The notes under the pieces: model-generated
The model's input: the letters and a program-made list of their open reading frames with translations, nothing else
What the model was told of the DNA's origin: nothing
Databases searched by the model: none
Translations under genes and position numbers: made by a program
Shown here: piece by piece, positions 17,015 to 26,093 of the stretch
Layout: every line of letters begins with the position of its first letter
Position numbering within the stretch: position 1 is the stretch's first letter
DNA from: Synergistetes bacterium JGI 0000079-D21
GTDB lineage: Bacteria; Synergistota; Synergistia; Synergistales; 79-D21
Length of the DNA: 58,691 nt
NCBI GenBank assembly: GCA_000402835.1
Contig: AQRZ01000058.1
Coordinates: forward strand, 1 to 58,691
Reading direction: 5' to 3'

Positions 17015-18137
17015 CTCCTCCGATCAGTGCAGCCCGTATCCTGAATCCGAAAAATCCCGGAGCGTCTACCGCGAAAGTCCCCTCGCCCCGAAAGAGGCTG
17101 ATCCAACCGCAACCCGGAAGGACAAGGTCCTGCCCCTTCGAAAGCCGCACCTTCGTTTGGGTTCGGGGAATTCCGTCGAGAACCATTCGGCAGCCCCGGC
17201 AAGGAATTTTCAGGAGTCCGCCCGAATGTCTTTCGATCAGTTCTGCCGCCCTTCGATACTTCGTGCGGTGTGGCTCGAGCGATTCGGGGGTGAAGGATGC
17301 GATCCCGATTCGGCTCCCCTCGTGACTGCTTAAGACCTCGACTCCGACCAGGCCGCCGAAAAGAAGGGCATCTCCCGGAGCCAATGAAAAAGCCGACCGC
17401 ACGAGCTGCTTTTCCGGCTGGAGCTTGACGAGACATTCCGGGCACAGCACTGGTATCCAGGGATCGTCCGAACGGAACCCGGGGATGTCGACCAAAGTCA
17501 TTCCCAACCGGGAACTCGAGGCCTCAATCGGGCGAAGCGTCGTTCCGGGCATGGGCGAAATCGAAGCGCAGCGGGCTTCGACGCAAACGCTTCTCAGGAA
17601 GGTGGTCTTTCCCGAGTTGACCGGACCGACCAGTAGGATCCGGACTCCGGCAGAGAACCGTTTCTCGAGCCATGCGGTTGCCTTTTTGACGGAAGCATGA
17701 TCGAGCGCGTTCATCGCAAGAAAGGATGCCCTCGGGATCCCCAGGATGGTTTCGAGTCGCCTGGTTGGGTCGCCGTCACGAAACCATGCTGAAAGCATAT
17801 CATATTTGTTGATGACTGTCAGGAATGGCTTCCCCCATTCCCTCAGCCTTCTTTCCAGCCGAGGATTGGGAACGAGGCGCAGGGCGTCGAGGAAGACGAT
17901 TCCGCCATCGGCGTGCTCCATCTCCCTCTCTAGAATCCCGAAAACCTGTTCGTCGGAGAGCGATGCCTTTGTCGCTTGCCGGTAATGGACCAAGCGGAAG
18001 CAGCGCCTGCAAACCTTTCCTTCCCTGTTTTCCAGGGCTTTCGGCACGAAGCCCGGTGCGTCGGGATCCTCGCTTTGCAGGAAGGCTCCGCATCCGGGAC
18101 AGGCTTCCGGCGGTTCATTCCCTTGAGAAAACTTCAT
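16995..18137 (-). CDS. yqeH: Circularly permuted GTPase of the YqeH family
   Basis: YqeH-type GTPases assist 30S subunit assembly. The 380-residue protein begins with a treble-clef zinc finger (CPGC near 18, CRRC near 43) and has the G motifs in permuted order: G4 NKYD first, then G1 GPVNSGKTT, then G3 DIPG. The C-terminal region carries more cysteines (CRGC). A ribosome role is inferred from the family. It overlaps tldD by 20 bases and follows mltG by 9. Confidence 0.9.
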   Translation of the reverse strand: MKFSQGNEPPEACPGCGAFLQSEDPDAPGFVPKALENREGKVCRRCFRLVHYRQATKASLSDEQVFGILEREMEHADGGIVFLDALRLVPNPRLERRLREWGKPFLTVINKYDMLSAWFRDGDPTRRLETILGIPRASFLAMNALDHASVKKATAWLEKRFSAGVRILLVGPVNSGKTTFLRSVCVEARCASISPMPGTTLRPIEASSSRLGMTLVDIPGFRSDDPWIPVLCPECLVKLQPEKQLVRSAFSLAPGDALLFGGLVGVEVLSSHEGSRIGIASFTPESLEPHRTKYRRAAELIERHSGGLLKIPCRGCRMVLDGIPRTQTKVRLSKGQDLVLPGCGWISLFRGEGTFAVDAPGFFGFRIRAALIGGDDADEG

Positions 18138-18146
18138 GGCCAGGTT

Positions 18147-19217
18147 TCAATCCCCTTTCCGCTCCTGATCCTGCAGTTCTTCCGAGGCGGCATTCCGCTG
18201 GGCTGCGAGGTGTTCCTCATAGGTCTCCGAAAACACATGCTTGCCTGATGGGGATAGGAAAAAAAACAGGTATTCGTGCTTTTCGGGCATCAGCGCCGCA
18301 CGCCAGGCCGATTCGGATGGCGTGCAAATTGGGCCTGGAGGCAGCCCCTTGTTCCGATAGGTATTGTACGGAGAATCGATGGAGAGGTCTCCGTACGTCA
18401 GCCGGCTTAGAAAACGCCCATGCTGCTTCCACGCAAAAACGACCGTTGCGCAGGACTGAAGGGGCATCCCACGCTCCAGGCGGTTTTCGAAAACCCCGGC
18501 AACGCGCGCTCTCTCGCCTTCGTCCCGCGCCTCCCTCTCGTTGATCGAGGCGAGGATCGCCCGGGCCTGAATCCATTGTGGAGTCGCATCCTCCGGCAGC
18601 AAGGAACCGATTTTTTCCTGCCATTTTCTGGAGGCCAGCTGGACTAGTTCCTTCACGGCGGTATCCGAGGGGGTCACCCGGTAGGTATCCGGAAGAAGGA
18701 AAGCCATGCGGTCTTCCGGCGTCTCGGGCAGGAAATCGCGCATCGTTGAGGGGTAGTTTGAGGAATCGGCCAGTTCTCGTCGAAGGGAGGCTTCTCCACC
18801 CCATTGAGCGAGGCTCGCCGCGAGATCTCCCAGGGAAGCCCCCGGGAGGAGCCGAACCCCCGCGGAGTCCGGCTCCTGATTTTGCATCTGCCTTGCGATT
18901 TCCCAGGGCGTACCCGGGCGTATCCGGTAAAGACCTGGTTTCAGTCGCTTATCCATTCCCAGGAGGGAAAACCAGCGAGTCAGGGTTCGAGCGTCTCCGC
19001 TCGTGATCCCCTGCTCCACGAGGGACCGGGCCACGGCAAGCGCATTCTGCCCGGGCTCAACCAGAGCTTCAACCGGCGTTCCTTTGCCGGGAGGAACGTT
19101 CCTGTCCCACCAGGACGAATCCTTCGAAACGATCGTTCCGAAGAGAAGAAGTGCCAGAAGGACAATCCCGGCTCCGCCTGACCGAATCGAAGACAGGGGT
19201 TTCTTTCCTGGGTTCAC
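18147..19217 (-). CDS. mltG: Endolytic murein transglycosylase MltG
   Basis: MltG cleaves nascent peptidoglycan strands and sets glycan length. The 356-residue protein has one N-terminal membrane segment (about 15-31), a LysM-like region, and the YceG catalytic domain with LASINEREA (catalytic Glu), VAGVFENRLERGMPLQ, SPYNTYRNKGLPPGPI and a C-terminal YLFF. It is seven bases from fchA, so it may ride on the hut transcript. Confidence 0.95.
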   Translation of the reverse strand: MNPGKKPLSSIRSGGAGIVLLALLLFGTIVSKDSSWWDRNVPPGKGTPVEALVEPGQNALAVARSLVEQGITSGDARTLTRWFSLLGMDKRLKPGLYRIRPGTPWEIARQMQNQEPDSAGVRLLPGASLGDLAASLAQWGGEASLRRELADSSNYPSTMRDFLPETPEDRMAFLLPDTYRVTPSDTAVKELVQLASRKWQEKIGSLLPEDATPQWIQARAILASINEREARDEGERARVAGVFENRLERGMPLQSCATVVFAWKQHGRFLSRLTYGDLSIDSPYNTYRNKGLPPGPICTPSESAWRAALMPEKHEYLFFFLSPSGKHVFSETYEEHLAAQRNAASEELQDQERKGD

Positions 19218-19223
19218 GTGCGC

Positions 19224-19850
19224 TTACGAAAGCCTTTTCTGCATTTCGGCCTCCGCGACGATTGCAGAAGCCTCAACCTGGGAAAGCTCGAACTGGAGCT
19301 TTTTGCGGGTTTCCTCCACGAAGGTCAAATCCGAGATCGCCTTGAGGTTGACCTCCACATTGTAGGCCGCGGCATGGGCGGCTGCCCAAGCGAGCCTTCC
19401 AGCCGAACCGACGTCGGTGATCGCGTTGGGATTGCATTTGAAAAGGAGCGATTCCATGACGCGTGCCACTTTCGCGACCGTTTCCACCGTTTCGAGAGGC
19501 ACTCTGCAGGCAGACTTCAAGGCATCTTGCATGGCCTTCTCCCTGAGGGATTTCTCGTCTTCGGTGGTCTTGGGCATCTTAACCGCTTCCATGACACGGT
19601 TGTACGCTTCTGCGTCCTGGTTGACCAGCTCGATCAGCTTTTCCGTCAGTTGCCTGCTGGTTTCCCCGGCCTCCTGCATCTCCGGCCAGACGTCCTTGAA
19701 GCGTTCCTTTCCAGCTGTCAAGGACGCGACCATCGAACAAAGGCTGCTCGAAAGCGCTCCTGCCAATGCGGCCGCCGATCCACCCCCTGGAGCAGGTGAG
19801 GAGGATCCCAATTCCTTGACAAAATCTCGAAGCGTTAGATCGGTTAACAT
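19224..19850 (-). CDS. fchA: Formimidoyltetrahydrofolate cyclodeaminase
   Basis: Releases ammonia from 5-formimino-THF to give 5,10-methenyl-THF, the step after FtcD in histidine breakdown. The 208-residue helical protein has the signature SSSPAPGGGSAAALAGAL near the N-terminus. ATG 19850 (MLTDLTLRDFV) follows AAAGGAG at good spacing and is preferred to an in-frame start 24 bases upstream. It is the last hut gene, 16 bases after hutI. In mammals this activity is fused to FtcD; here it is separate. Confidence 0.95.
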   Translation of the reverse strand: MLTDLTLRDFVKELGSSSPAPGGGSAAALAGALSSSLCSMVASLTAGKERFKDVWPEMQEAGETSRQLTEKLIELVNQDAEAYNRVMEAVKMPKTTEDEKSLREKAMQDALKSACRVPLETVETVAKVARVMESLLFKCNPNAITDVGSAGRLAWAAAHAAAYNVEVNLKAISDLTFVEETRKKLQFELSQVEASAIVAEAEMQKRLS

Positions 19851-19866
19851 TCCAGGCTCCTTTCTT

Positions 19867-21111
19867 TCACGCAACTCGTTCTCCAGCCTTATAAACCGCC
19901 TTTACGGGGGATACGCCCGCATGGTACGCAAGGATCGCAGGGGTTTGACCTTCGAGGATGAGAAAATCCGCCTTTTTCCCTGGTTCCAGGCTGCCGCAGG
20001 ACTTCGCTCGGCCGACCGCGTAGGCCGCGTTCAAGGTGGTTGCGACCAGTGCTTCTTCCGGGGATAGCTTCATGCATAGAACGGCAAGGCCGAACACAAA
20101 GGGAATCGACTCACAGAAACAGGAACCGGGATTGCAATCCGTCGCCAGAGCAACGGGGACTCCAAGGCGGATCATTTCCCTTCCCCTTGCGAAAGGTTTC
20201 CCGAGGCTGTAGGCCGTTGCGGGAAGAAGGACCGCGATGGTCCCGGAAGCTGCCATGGCTCTCAAGCCTTCCTCGGAGGCTGCAAGAAGGTGTTCGGCGG
20301 AAAGAGCTCCGACCTCCGCCGCCAATGCTGCCCCACCTAGGTCGTGAACCTCGTCTGCGTGGATTTTTATTCTTAATCCGAGTGCTTTCGCGGCTTCGAG
20401 GATACGCCTGCTTTGGGCGATTGAAAAGACCCCATCTTCGCAAAAAACGTCGCAGAATTGTGCGATTCCCTGGGATGCAACCTCCGGAAGCATCTCGTGG
20501 ATGATCTTCTCGACAAAGGTTTCCGGGTCGCCCCCGTATTCTTCCGGTATGGCATGGGCCCCCATGAAGGTCGGGATCACGTCCAGGGGAGATTGCCTGC
20601 CGACTCGATCGATGACGCGAAGCATCTTGAGTTCAGCCTGCGTTTCGAGGCCGTATCCGCTCTTGATTTCGATCGTCGTCGTTCCGTGGGCCAATGCGGA
20701 CTCGGCAAGCTTCAGGGTGGAAGAAAAAAGTTCCTCCTCGCCGGCTGCCCGGACCTTCTTCACCGATGAGAGGATTCCACCTCCCTGGCGAAGGATTTCA
20801 AGGTACGGGATCCCCTCAAGCCTCATGGAGAATTCTGCTTCCCGCAAGCCTTGAAAGCAGAGGTGCGTGTGGGGGTCGACGAACCCGGGGATCACGGCCT
20901 GCCCCCTGCAATCGATTTCCTGGTCTGGGGACAGGTGCCTTGCGGCCGCCAACACTTCCTTTTCAGGGCCAATCTCACGGATTCGCCCGTCCTGGGTCAG
21001 GATCGCAGCTTTCGGTATGGCTCGGACTGCCCCCTGGTCCTTACCAGACAAGGGGTGCCCCGGGTCGATCGGGGTGAAGCAGCAGGCATTGGAAAAAAGC
21101 TTGACCGTCAT
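19867..21111 (-). CDS. hutI: Imidazolonepropionase
   Basis: Opens the imidazolone ring to N-formimino-L-glutamate. The 414-residue amidohydrolase has the metal-binding DPHTHLCF, the GTTTIEIKSGYGL motif, HADEVHDLGGAALA and ATDCNPGS. Its start overlaps the ftcD stop by 4 bases (ATGA). It occupies the third catabolic step of the operon. Confidence 0.97.
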   Translation of the reverse strand: MTVKLFSNACCFTPIDPGHPLSGKDQGAVRAIPKAAILTQDGRIREIGPEKEVLAAARHLSPDQEIDCRGQAVIPGFVDPHTHLCFQGLREAEFSMRLEGIPYLEILRQGGGILSSVKKVRAAGEEELFSSTLKLAESALAHGTTTIEIKSGYGLETQAELKMLRVIDRVGRQSPLDVIPTFMGAHAIPEEYGGDPETFVEKIIHEMLPEVASQGIAQFCDVFCEDGVFSIAQSRRILEAAKALGLRIKIHADEVHDLGGAALAAEVGALSAEHLLAASEEGLRAMAASGTIAVLLPATAYSLGKPFARGREMIRLGVPVALATDCNPGSCFCESIPFVFGLAVLCMKLSPEEALVATTLNAAYAVGRAKSCGSLEPGKKADFLILEGQTPAILAYHAGVSPVKAVYKAGERVA

Positions 21112-22031
21112 CGGGGCTCCTCGCCCCCCATGGATTCCAGAAGCTTCAGTTCAAGGACCTGCAGGGGGTCAAAATCCGCGACCTGCAGATAATAGGCTGC
21201 GCTTTCAAGGATTGCCCGGGCTGGAATCATCCCGTAGATTTCCGTTTCTGCGATCTCGACTCCCCAGCGGCGAGCCTCGAAACGGATCATTTCAAGCACG
21301 CGGTAAAGAGCGTTTTTTTCGTAGTCGACGATGTTCATGCTAACCTGGACCATTCCCTTGTCCTCAAGGGCAACCCCGATCCCCTTGACGGCGCAGAGAC
21401 CGCCGCTTGAGGCACGGACAGCCGTAGCGATACGTTTGGCCACGGTCAGGTCGGCGGTCCTGAGGTTGACGTTGAAGGCCACGAGGAATTTTCGGGCACC
21501 GACCACGGTCGCCCCTGCGGTGGGATGAAGCCTGGCCTCTCCGACGTCCGGCATCCTTTCGGGTTTTCCCGCTTCCTCCTTCAGGGACTCGTATTGCCCT
21601 TTCCGGATGACTTCGAGACGGCTTCTTTCCGGCCTCAAGGCCGACTCTTCGTAAAAGTAGACAGGAATGCGGGTCTTTTCGTAAAACCGTTTCCCGAATT
21701 CGTGGGAAAATGCGACGCATTCTTCCATCGTAATCCCCTGTACCGGGGTGAAGGGAATGACGTCGATCGCACCGATTCGGGGATGGGCTCCTTGGTGATG
21801 ATTCATGTCGATGTGAAGGACTGCGGTTTCCGCGGCCAGGAGAAGGGATTCCGCCAGTGCCTCGGGTTCTCCCACCAGGCTTACGACCAGGCGGTTGTGG
21901 TCGGGGTCGGCCCGGTAATCGAAGAGGGTGCAGCCGGGGCGGTTCCGGAAGGCGCTGACGATGGCCTCTATAACCTCCGTCCGCCTTCCCTCGCTGAAAT
22001 TTGGAACGCATTCCAGAAGTTTCCTGCTCAT
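21108..22031 (-). CDS. ftcD: Glutamate formimidoyltransferase
   Basis: Moves the formimino group of N-formiminoglutamate to tetrahydrofolate, releasing glutamate. The 307-residue protein corresponds to the transferase half of the mammalian bifunctional enzyme, with LECVPNFSEGR at the start, DMNHHQGAHPRIGAIDVIPF and a second subdomain with TAGATVVGARKFLVAFNVNL. It lies between hutU (6 bases upstream) and hutI (overlapping), so histidine nitrogen and carbon go to glutamate and folate rather than to formamide. Confidence 0.97.
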   Translation of the reverse strand: MSRKLLECVPNFSEGRRTEVIEAIVSAFRNRPGCTLFDYRADPDHNRLVVSLVGEPEALAESLLLAAETAVLHIDMNHHQGAHPRIGAIDVIPFTPVQGITMEECVAFSHEFGKRFYEKTRIPVYFYEESALRPERSRLEVIRKGQYESLKEEAGKPERMPDVGEARLHPTAGATVVGARKFLVAFNVNLRTADLTVAKRIATAVRASSGGLCAVKGIGVALEDKGMVQVSMNIVDYEKNALYRVLEMIRFEARRWGVEIAETEIYGMIPARAILESAAYYLQVADFDPLQVLELKLLESMGGEEPR

Positions 22032-22037
22032 CTCTGA

Positions 22038-24083
22038 TCAGGCATCCTTTCCCAATCTCCCGTTCAGCGCCTTTTCGACGGTTTCCCTGACGAGCGCATC
22101 GTCCGGGATGAACGGCAGGGTGATGTGGTCGGTTCCCTGGTGCTTGTGATTGTACTCGATGCTCGTGGCAAGGGCGTTCTCGTTTCGCGCCCAGGCCCGC
22201 CTCGCCACGCCTCCCATGACGTCCCAGGCCAGGGAAAGCTCGATTGCCCGGTCCGCCTTCTCGCTTCCGTCAAGAACCAGCCCGAACCCCCCGTTTATGG
22301 CCTTCCCGATGCCGACTCCCCCTCCGTTGTGCAGGGCCACCAAACTCATTCCCCTCGCGGCGTTGCCGGCGAAGCAATGAGTGGCCATGTCGGCCGTGAT
22401 GGAGCTCCCGTCCTTGATGTTGGAGGTTTCACGGAAGGGAGAATCCGTCCCGGACACGTCGTGATGGTCGCGTCCCATCATTACCGGCCCGATCTCACCC
22501 CGCCTCACCATCTCGTTGAAACGCTTGGCAATCCGCATCCGGCCCTCGGCGTCCTGGTACAGGATCCGTGCCTGGGTTCCCACCACCAGGGCGTTCTTCT
22601 CCGCGTCCCGGATCCAGATCCAGTTGTCGCGGTCCTGCCCGCGGCGGTTCGGGTCGATGCATTCCATGGCTGCCCGGTCCGTCTTGACGAGGTCCTCGTG
22701 CCTGCCGCTCAGGCAGACCCAGCGGAAGGGGCCGTATCCGTAGTCGAAAAGCATCGGCCCCATGATGTCCTCCACGTAGGAGGGGAAGATGAACCCGTCC
22801 AGTTCATCGCGGCCGTTTCTCGAGACTTCCTTCACTCCCGCATCGAAGACCGCTTTCAGGAAGGAGTTCCCGTAGTCGAAGAAATAGGTCCCCCTTCCCA
22901 CCAACTCCTTGATCAGGGAAAAATGCCTCCGAAGGCTTTCGTCGACCCGCCTGCGGAATTCCGCCCGGTCGTTTGCCAGCATCTCCGTCCGTTCCTCGAA
23001 GGTGAGCCCCTGCGGGCAATAGCCCCCGTCATACGGAGCATGGCAGGAGGTCTGGTCCGAGAGCAGGTCGATTCTCTTCCCCTCTTTCACGGCGTATTCC
23101 AGGAGGTCCACGATGTTCCCGTGATAGGCGATGGAAAGAGGTTCTTTCCCCGCCATGGCCTTTTCTGCCCAGCGGAAGGCTTCTTCGAGGTCCGCCGTGA
23201 CGCGGGAAACCCACCCCTGGCTGTGCCGCGTTTCGATCCGGGAAGCGTCCACCTCCGCGAAAATCCCCACTCCCCCGGCGATTTCCACAGCTTTCGGCTG
23301 GGCTCCGCTCATGCCCCCGAGGCCCGAAGAAACGAACAGGTGCCCTGCGAGGTCTTCCGTCGGTCCCAGGCCCAGTTTCAGGCGACCGGCGTTCAGGATC
23401 GTGTTGAAGGTCCCATGGACGATCCCCTGGGGGCCGATGTACATCCAGCCCCCGGCGGTCATCTGCCCGTAGTTTGACACGCCCAGCTGCATCGCCCGGT
23501 GCCATTCCTCCTGGTTGTCGAACATCCCCACCATGAGCCCGTTGGTGATGATGACGCGGGGGCTGTCGGGACGCGAACGGAACAGGCCCAGGGGATGCCC
23601 GGAGGCCACCACCAGCGTCTGCTCGTCCGTCATGACCTGGAGGTATTTCATGATGAGCCTGTACTGCATCCAGTTCTGGCAGACCTGTCCCGTTTCCCCA
23701 TAGGTGACCAGTTCATACGGGTAGAGGGCGACTTCGAAATCCAGGTTGTTGTCGATCATCACCTGGAAGGCCTTGCCTTCCACCGTCTTCCCCTCGTATT
23801 CGTCGATGGGCCTGCCCCAGATCCTCCCCTGCGGGCGAAAACGGTAGCCGTAGATGCGTCCCCTCGTCAGGAGCTCTTCCATGAACTCGGGGGCGAGCCG
23901 TTCATGCCACTCCTCGGGGATGTAGCGGAGGGCGTTTTTCAGCGCCAGTTCCGTTTCCTGTCGGTTCAGGCTGTATCCCCGGTTCGGGGCTCGGCGGATC
24001 CCGGGTTCAAAGCAGGGGGCCGGCGGGAAGGGGCCGTCCAGCCTGATCGTCATGGCTTTGCCGATTTCACTGTTGATGCTCAT
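22038..24083 (-). CDS. hutU: Urocanate hydratase
   Basis: NAD-dependent enzyme that hydrates urocanate to imidazolonepropionate. At 681 residues it belongs to the longer urocanase form, well above the 550-residue Pseudomonas/Bacillus type. Visible family segments are TAGGWMYIGPQGIVHGT, SSGLGGMSGAQPKAVEIAG and MGRDHHDVSGTDSPFRET. ATG 24083 lies 11 bases after GGGAGG. The GTG four codons earlier is part of that ribosome-binding site and is rejected. A large hairpin separates it from livK. Confidence 0.95.
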   Translation of the reverse strand: MSINSEIGKAMTIRLDGPFPPAPCFEPGIRRAPNRGYSLNRQETELALKNALRYIPEEWHERLAPEFMEELLTRGRIYGYRFRPQGRIWGRPIDEYEGKTVEGKAFQVMIDNNLDFEVALYPYELVTYGETGQVCQNWMQYRLIMKYLQVMTDEQTLVVASGHPLGLFRSRPDSPRVIITNGLMVGMFDNQEEWHRAMQLGVSNYGQMTAGGWMYIGPQGIVHGTFNTILNAGRLKLGLGPTEDLAGHLFVSSGLGGMSGAQPKAVEIAGGVGIFAEVDASRIETRHSQGWVSRVTADLEEAFRWAEKAMAGKEPLSIAYHGNIVDLLEYAVKEGKRIDLLSDQTSCHAPYDGGYCPQGLTFEERTEMLANDRAEFRRRVDESLRRHFSLIKELVGRGTYFFDYGNSFLKAVFDAGVKEVSRNGRDELDGFIFPSYVEDIMGPMLFDYGYGPFRWVCLSGRHEDLVKTDRAAMECIDPNRRGQDRDNWIWIRDAEKNALVVGTQARILYQDAEGRMRIAKRFNEMVRRGEIGPVMMGRDHHDVSGTDSPFRETSNIKDGSSITADMATHCFAGNAARGMSLVALHNGGGVGIGKAINGGFGLVLDGSEKADRAIELSLAWDVMGGVARRAWARNENALATSIEYNHKHQGTDHITLPFIPDDALVRETVEKALNGRLGKDA

Positions 24084-24124
24084 GAGATTCTGCACCTCCC
24101 AGGGAATTTCCTGTTCCCTTCAGT

Positions 24125-24163
24125 GAACGAGGGATGCGCAGGGTGTCTGCGCACCCCTCGTTC
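24125..24163 (-). other. Large hairpin between livK and hutU
   Basis: A 16-bp stem with a single A-C mismatch (24125-24140 with 24148-24163) and a 7-base loop. No U-run follows on either strand, so it is not a standard terminator. In the transcript it lies just after the livK stop and before the hutU ribosome-binding site, a place where stem-loops commonly protect the upstream message from 3' exonucleases. Confidence 0.7.
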
Positions 24164-24182
24164 GTTTCTTCCGTCGTCCTTT

Positions 24183-25337
24183 CTAGGGGCGAATCAGTTC
24201 TGGGTCGTCCACCACACCGAAACGCCTGAAAAGCCCGTTCTTGACAACCTGGACCTGGACCGGTTTCACGACCTCTCCGATATGGGTAAAGCCCTTGATG
24301 ACCCCGGTCAGCCCGTCGAAATTGGTCGTCTTTGAAATGGCCATCCGGATCGCGGTGGGGTTCGTATAGGTCTTGGTCTTTTTCATCGCGTCCGCGATGA
24401 TCATGAATGCATCGTAGGCAGAGGCGCCGACCATGTCCGGCTCGATTTTGTAGCGCTTCCTGTATTCCTTGAGGAAGTTCTGGACGACGGGCCGCGGGTC
24501 GTCCCGGTCGAAGTTGGTGACGATGTAGAATCCTTCAGCTGCCTCTCCTGCGATTTCCGCCAGTTTCGGAGAGTCCGCTCCTTCCTCTCCAAGGATTTTC
24601 GACTTGATCCCGAGTTCCCGGGCCTGCTTGAGCAGCGGCCCGGTCTGGAAATAGTAGCCGCTGGCGAAGATCACATCCGGGTTGGCTTCCTTGATCTTCG
24701 AGAGGTAAGGCTTGAAGTCCTTTTCGCTGAAGGGGTAGGCCTGCTCGTAGACGATTTTCATGTTCTTGCCGTACTTGGCCTGGTACATCTTGAACCCCTC
24801 CACCAGGGTCCGGCCGAAATCGTTGTCGCTGGTCAGGAGCGCGACCGTCTTGGCGTTCAGGAGCTTGTGGGCGGTATAGGCCGCTGCCTTTCCCTCCACC
24901 GTGCCCAGAAACCCGTTCCTGAAACAGTACTCGCCTGCCTTCGTTACGTCCGGGTGGATGGCGTAGGCTGCGACAAGCGGGATCTTCTCCTCCTGGAAAA
25001 TCGGGGCAACCGCCCGGGTAGGAAGGCTATAGGAACCCGCGACGAAAGCGGCGATCTTGTCCTGTTCGATGAGCTTGTAGGCCAGGGCGACTGCCTCTTT
25101 CGCGTCGGCCCTGTCGTCGTAGACGATCAACTGGACCTTCTTCCCCAGGATCCCGCCCTGACCGTTGACCTGGTCGACGGCGATTTTGACCGAGTTCAGG
25201 GCGCTTGCCCCGTCTGCCGCGGCGAATCCCGTCAATGGGGCGAGCATCCCGATCTTGATCGTCTCCGCCGCAGAGGCGACACCGATCATCAGGCAAAGGA
25301 TCAACAGCACAACCGTAAAAATCCGACATCCACGCAT
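24183..25337 (-). CDS. livK: Branched-chain-type amino acid ABC transporter, substrate-binding protein
   Basis: Periplasmic-binding protein of the Leu/Ile/Val-type family: an N-terminal signal peptide (hydrophobic FTVVLLILCLMIGVASA, cleavage likely after ASA), then ETIKIGMLAPLTG and the two-lobe Peripla_BP fold (384 residues). ATG 25337 lies about 8 bases after GGGAGGTG. A GTG two codons earlier is less well spaced. The gene sits between livF and hutU inside the histidine operon, so histidine or urocanate is the likeliest ligand. Ligand specificity is inferred from position only. Confidence 0.93.
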   Translation of the reverse strand: MRGCRIFTVVLLILCLMIGVASAAETIKIGMLAPLTGFAAADGASALNSVKIAVDQVNGQGGILGKKVQLIVYDDRADAKEAVALAYKLIEQDKIAAFVAGSYSLPTRAVAPIFQEEKIPLVAAYAIHPDVTKAGEYCFRNGFLGTVEGKAAAYTAHKLLNAKTVALLTSDNDFGRTLVEGFKMYQAKYGKNMKIVYEQAYPFSEKDFKPYLSKIKEANPDVIFASGYYFQTGPLLKQARELGIKSKILGEEGADSPKLAEIAGEAAEGFYIVTNFDRDDPRPVVQNFLKEYRKRYKIEPDMVGASAYDAFMIIADAMKKTKTYTNPTAIRMAISKTTNFDGLTGVIKGFTHIGEVVKPVQVQVVKNGLFRRFGVVDDPELIRP

Positions 25338-25382
25338 TTCCACAACACCTCCCGTATTGGATTTGAACCTTTATCCCTGGCC

Positions 25383-26093
25383 TCAAAGGCCCAGGTAAGC
25401 CTCGCGGACCCTGGGATCGTCCTTCAGCACCCTCGAGTCGCCTTCCAGCAGGATCTTCCCTGTTTCGAGGACATAGGACCGTCTCGAAATTTCTAGCGAT
25501 GCAAGGGCGTTCTGCTCTACCAGCAGGATCGTCAAACCCCGTTCCCGGTTCAGCTCCTGCAGAACCTTGAACACCTCGTCGACGAGCTTCGGCATGAGCC
25601 CCATGGACACCTCGTCCACCAGCAGGAGCTTGGGGTCGGAAACCAGGGCCCTTGCGATGGCGAGCTGCTGCTGCTCCCCCCCGGAGAGCGTCGCTGCATT
25701 TTGGCTGCTCCTTTCCGCAAGGATCGGGAAAAGGGAGTAAAGCCATTCCAGCTGCTTTTCCTCCCGGCTCCTGTCGTGGATGCCGTACAGCCCGACCCTG
25801 AGGTTCTCCCTGACCGTCAGCCGCGGGAAAACCCTGGCCCGTTCGGGCACTAGGCGGATTCCTGCACGTGCCCGTTCGTGAGCGGGCATCCTGGAAATTT
25901 CCTTCGAGTCGAAGCGGACCGACCCGAAGCGGGCAGGAACCAGGCCCATGAGCGAGTTCAGGATCGAGCTTTTGCCGGCACCGTTCGCACCGATGATCGA
26001 AACGAGTTCCCCCTCCCCCACCGAAAAGGAAACCCCGTGGACGGCCTCGATGTCGCCGTAGGCGATCCGGAGATCCCGAACTTCAAGAAGCAT
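25383..26093 (-). CDS. livF: ABC transporter ATP-binding protein LivF type
   Basis: Cytoplasmic ATPase subunit of the Liv transporter. The 236 residues show Walker A GANGAGKSS, signature LSGGEQQQLAIARAL, Walker B LLLVDEVSMGL and an H-loop with ILLVEQNA. It starts within the last 11 bases of livG. LivF and LivG form the ATPase heterodimer. Confidence 0.96.
   Translation of the reverse strand: MLLEVRDLRIAYGDIEAVHGVSFSVGEGELVSIIGANGAGKSSILNSLMGLVPARFGSVRFDSKEISRMPAHERARAGIRLVPERARVFPRLTVRENLRVGLYGIHDRSREEKQLEWLYSLFPILAERSSQNAATLSGGEQQQLAIARALVSDPKLLLVDEVSMGLMPKLVDEVFKVLQELNRERGLTILLVEQNALASLEISRRSYVLETGKILLEGDSRVLKDDPRVREAYLGL

Noticed and set aside
22125..23477. 450-codon plus-strand open frame opposite hutU
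   Set aside because: It is antisense to a well-conserved enzyme, has no recognisable domain and fits a frame kept open by GC-rich codon bias in hutU.
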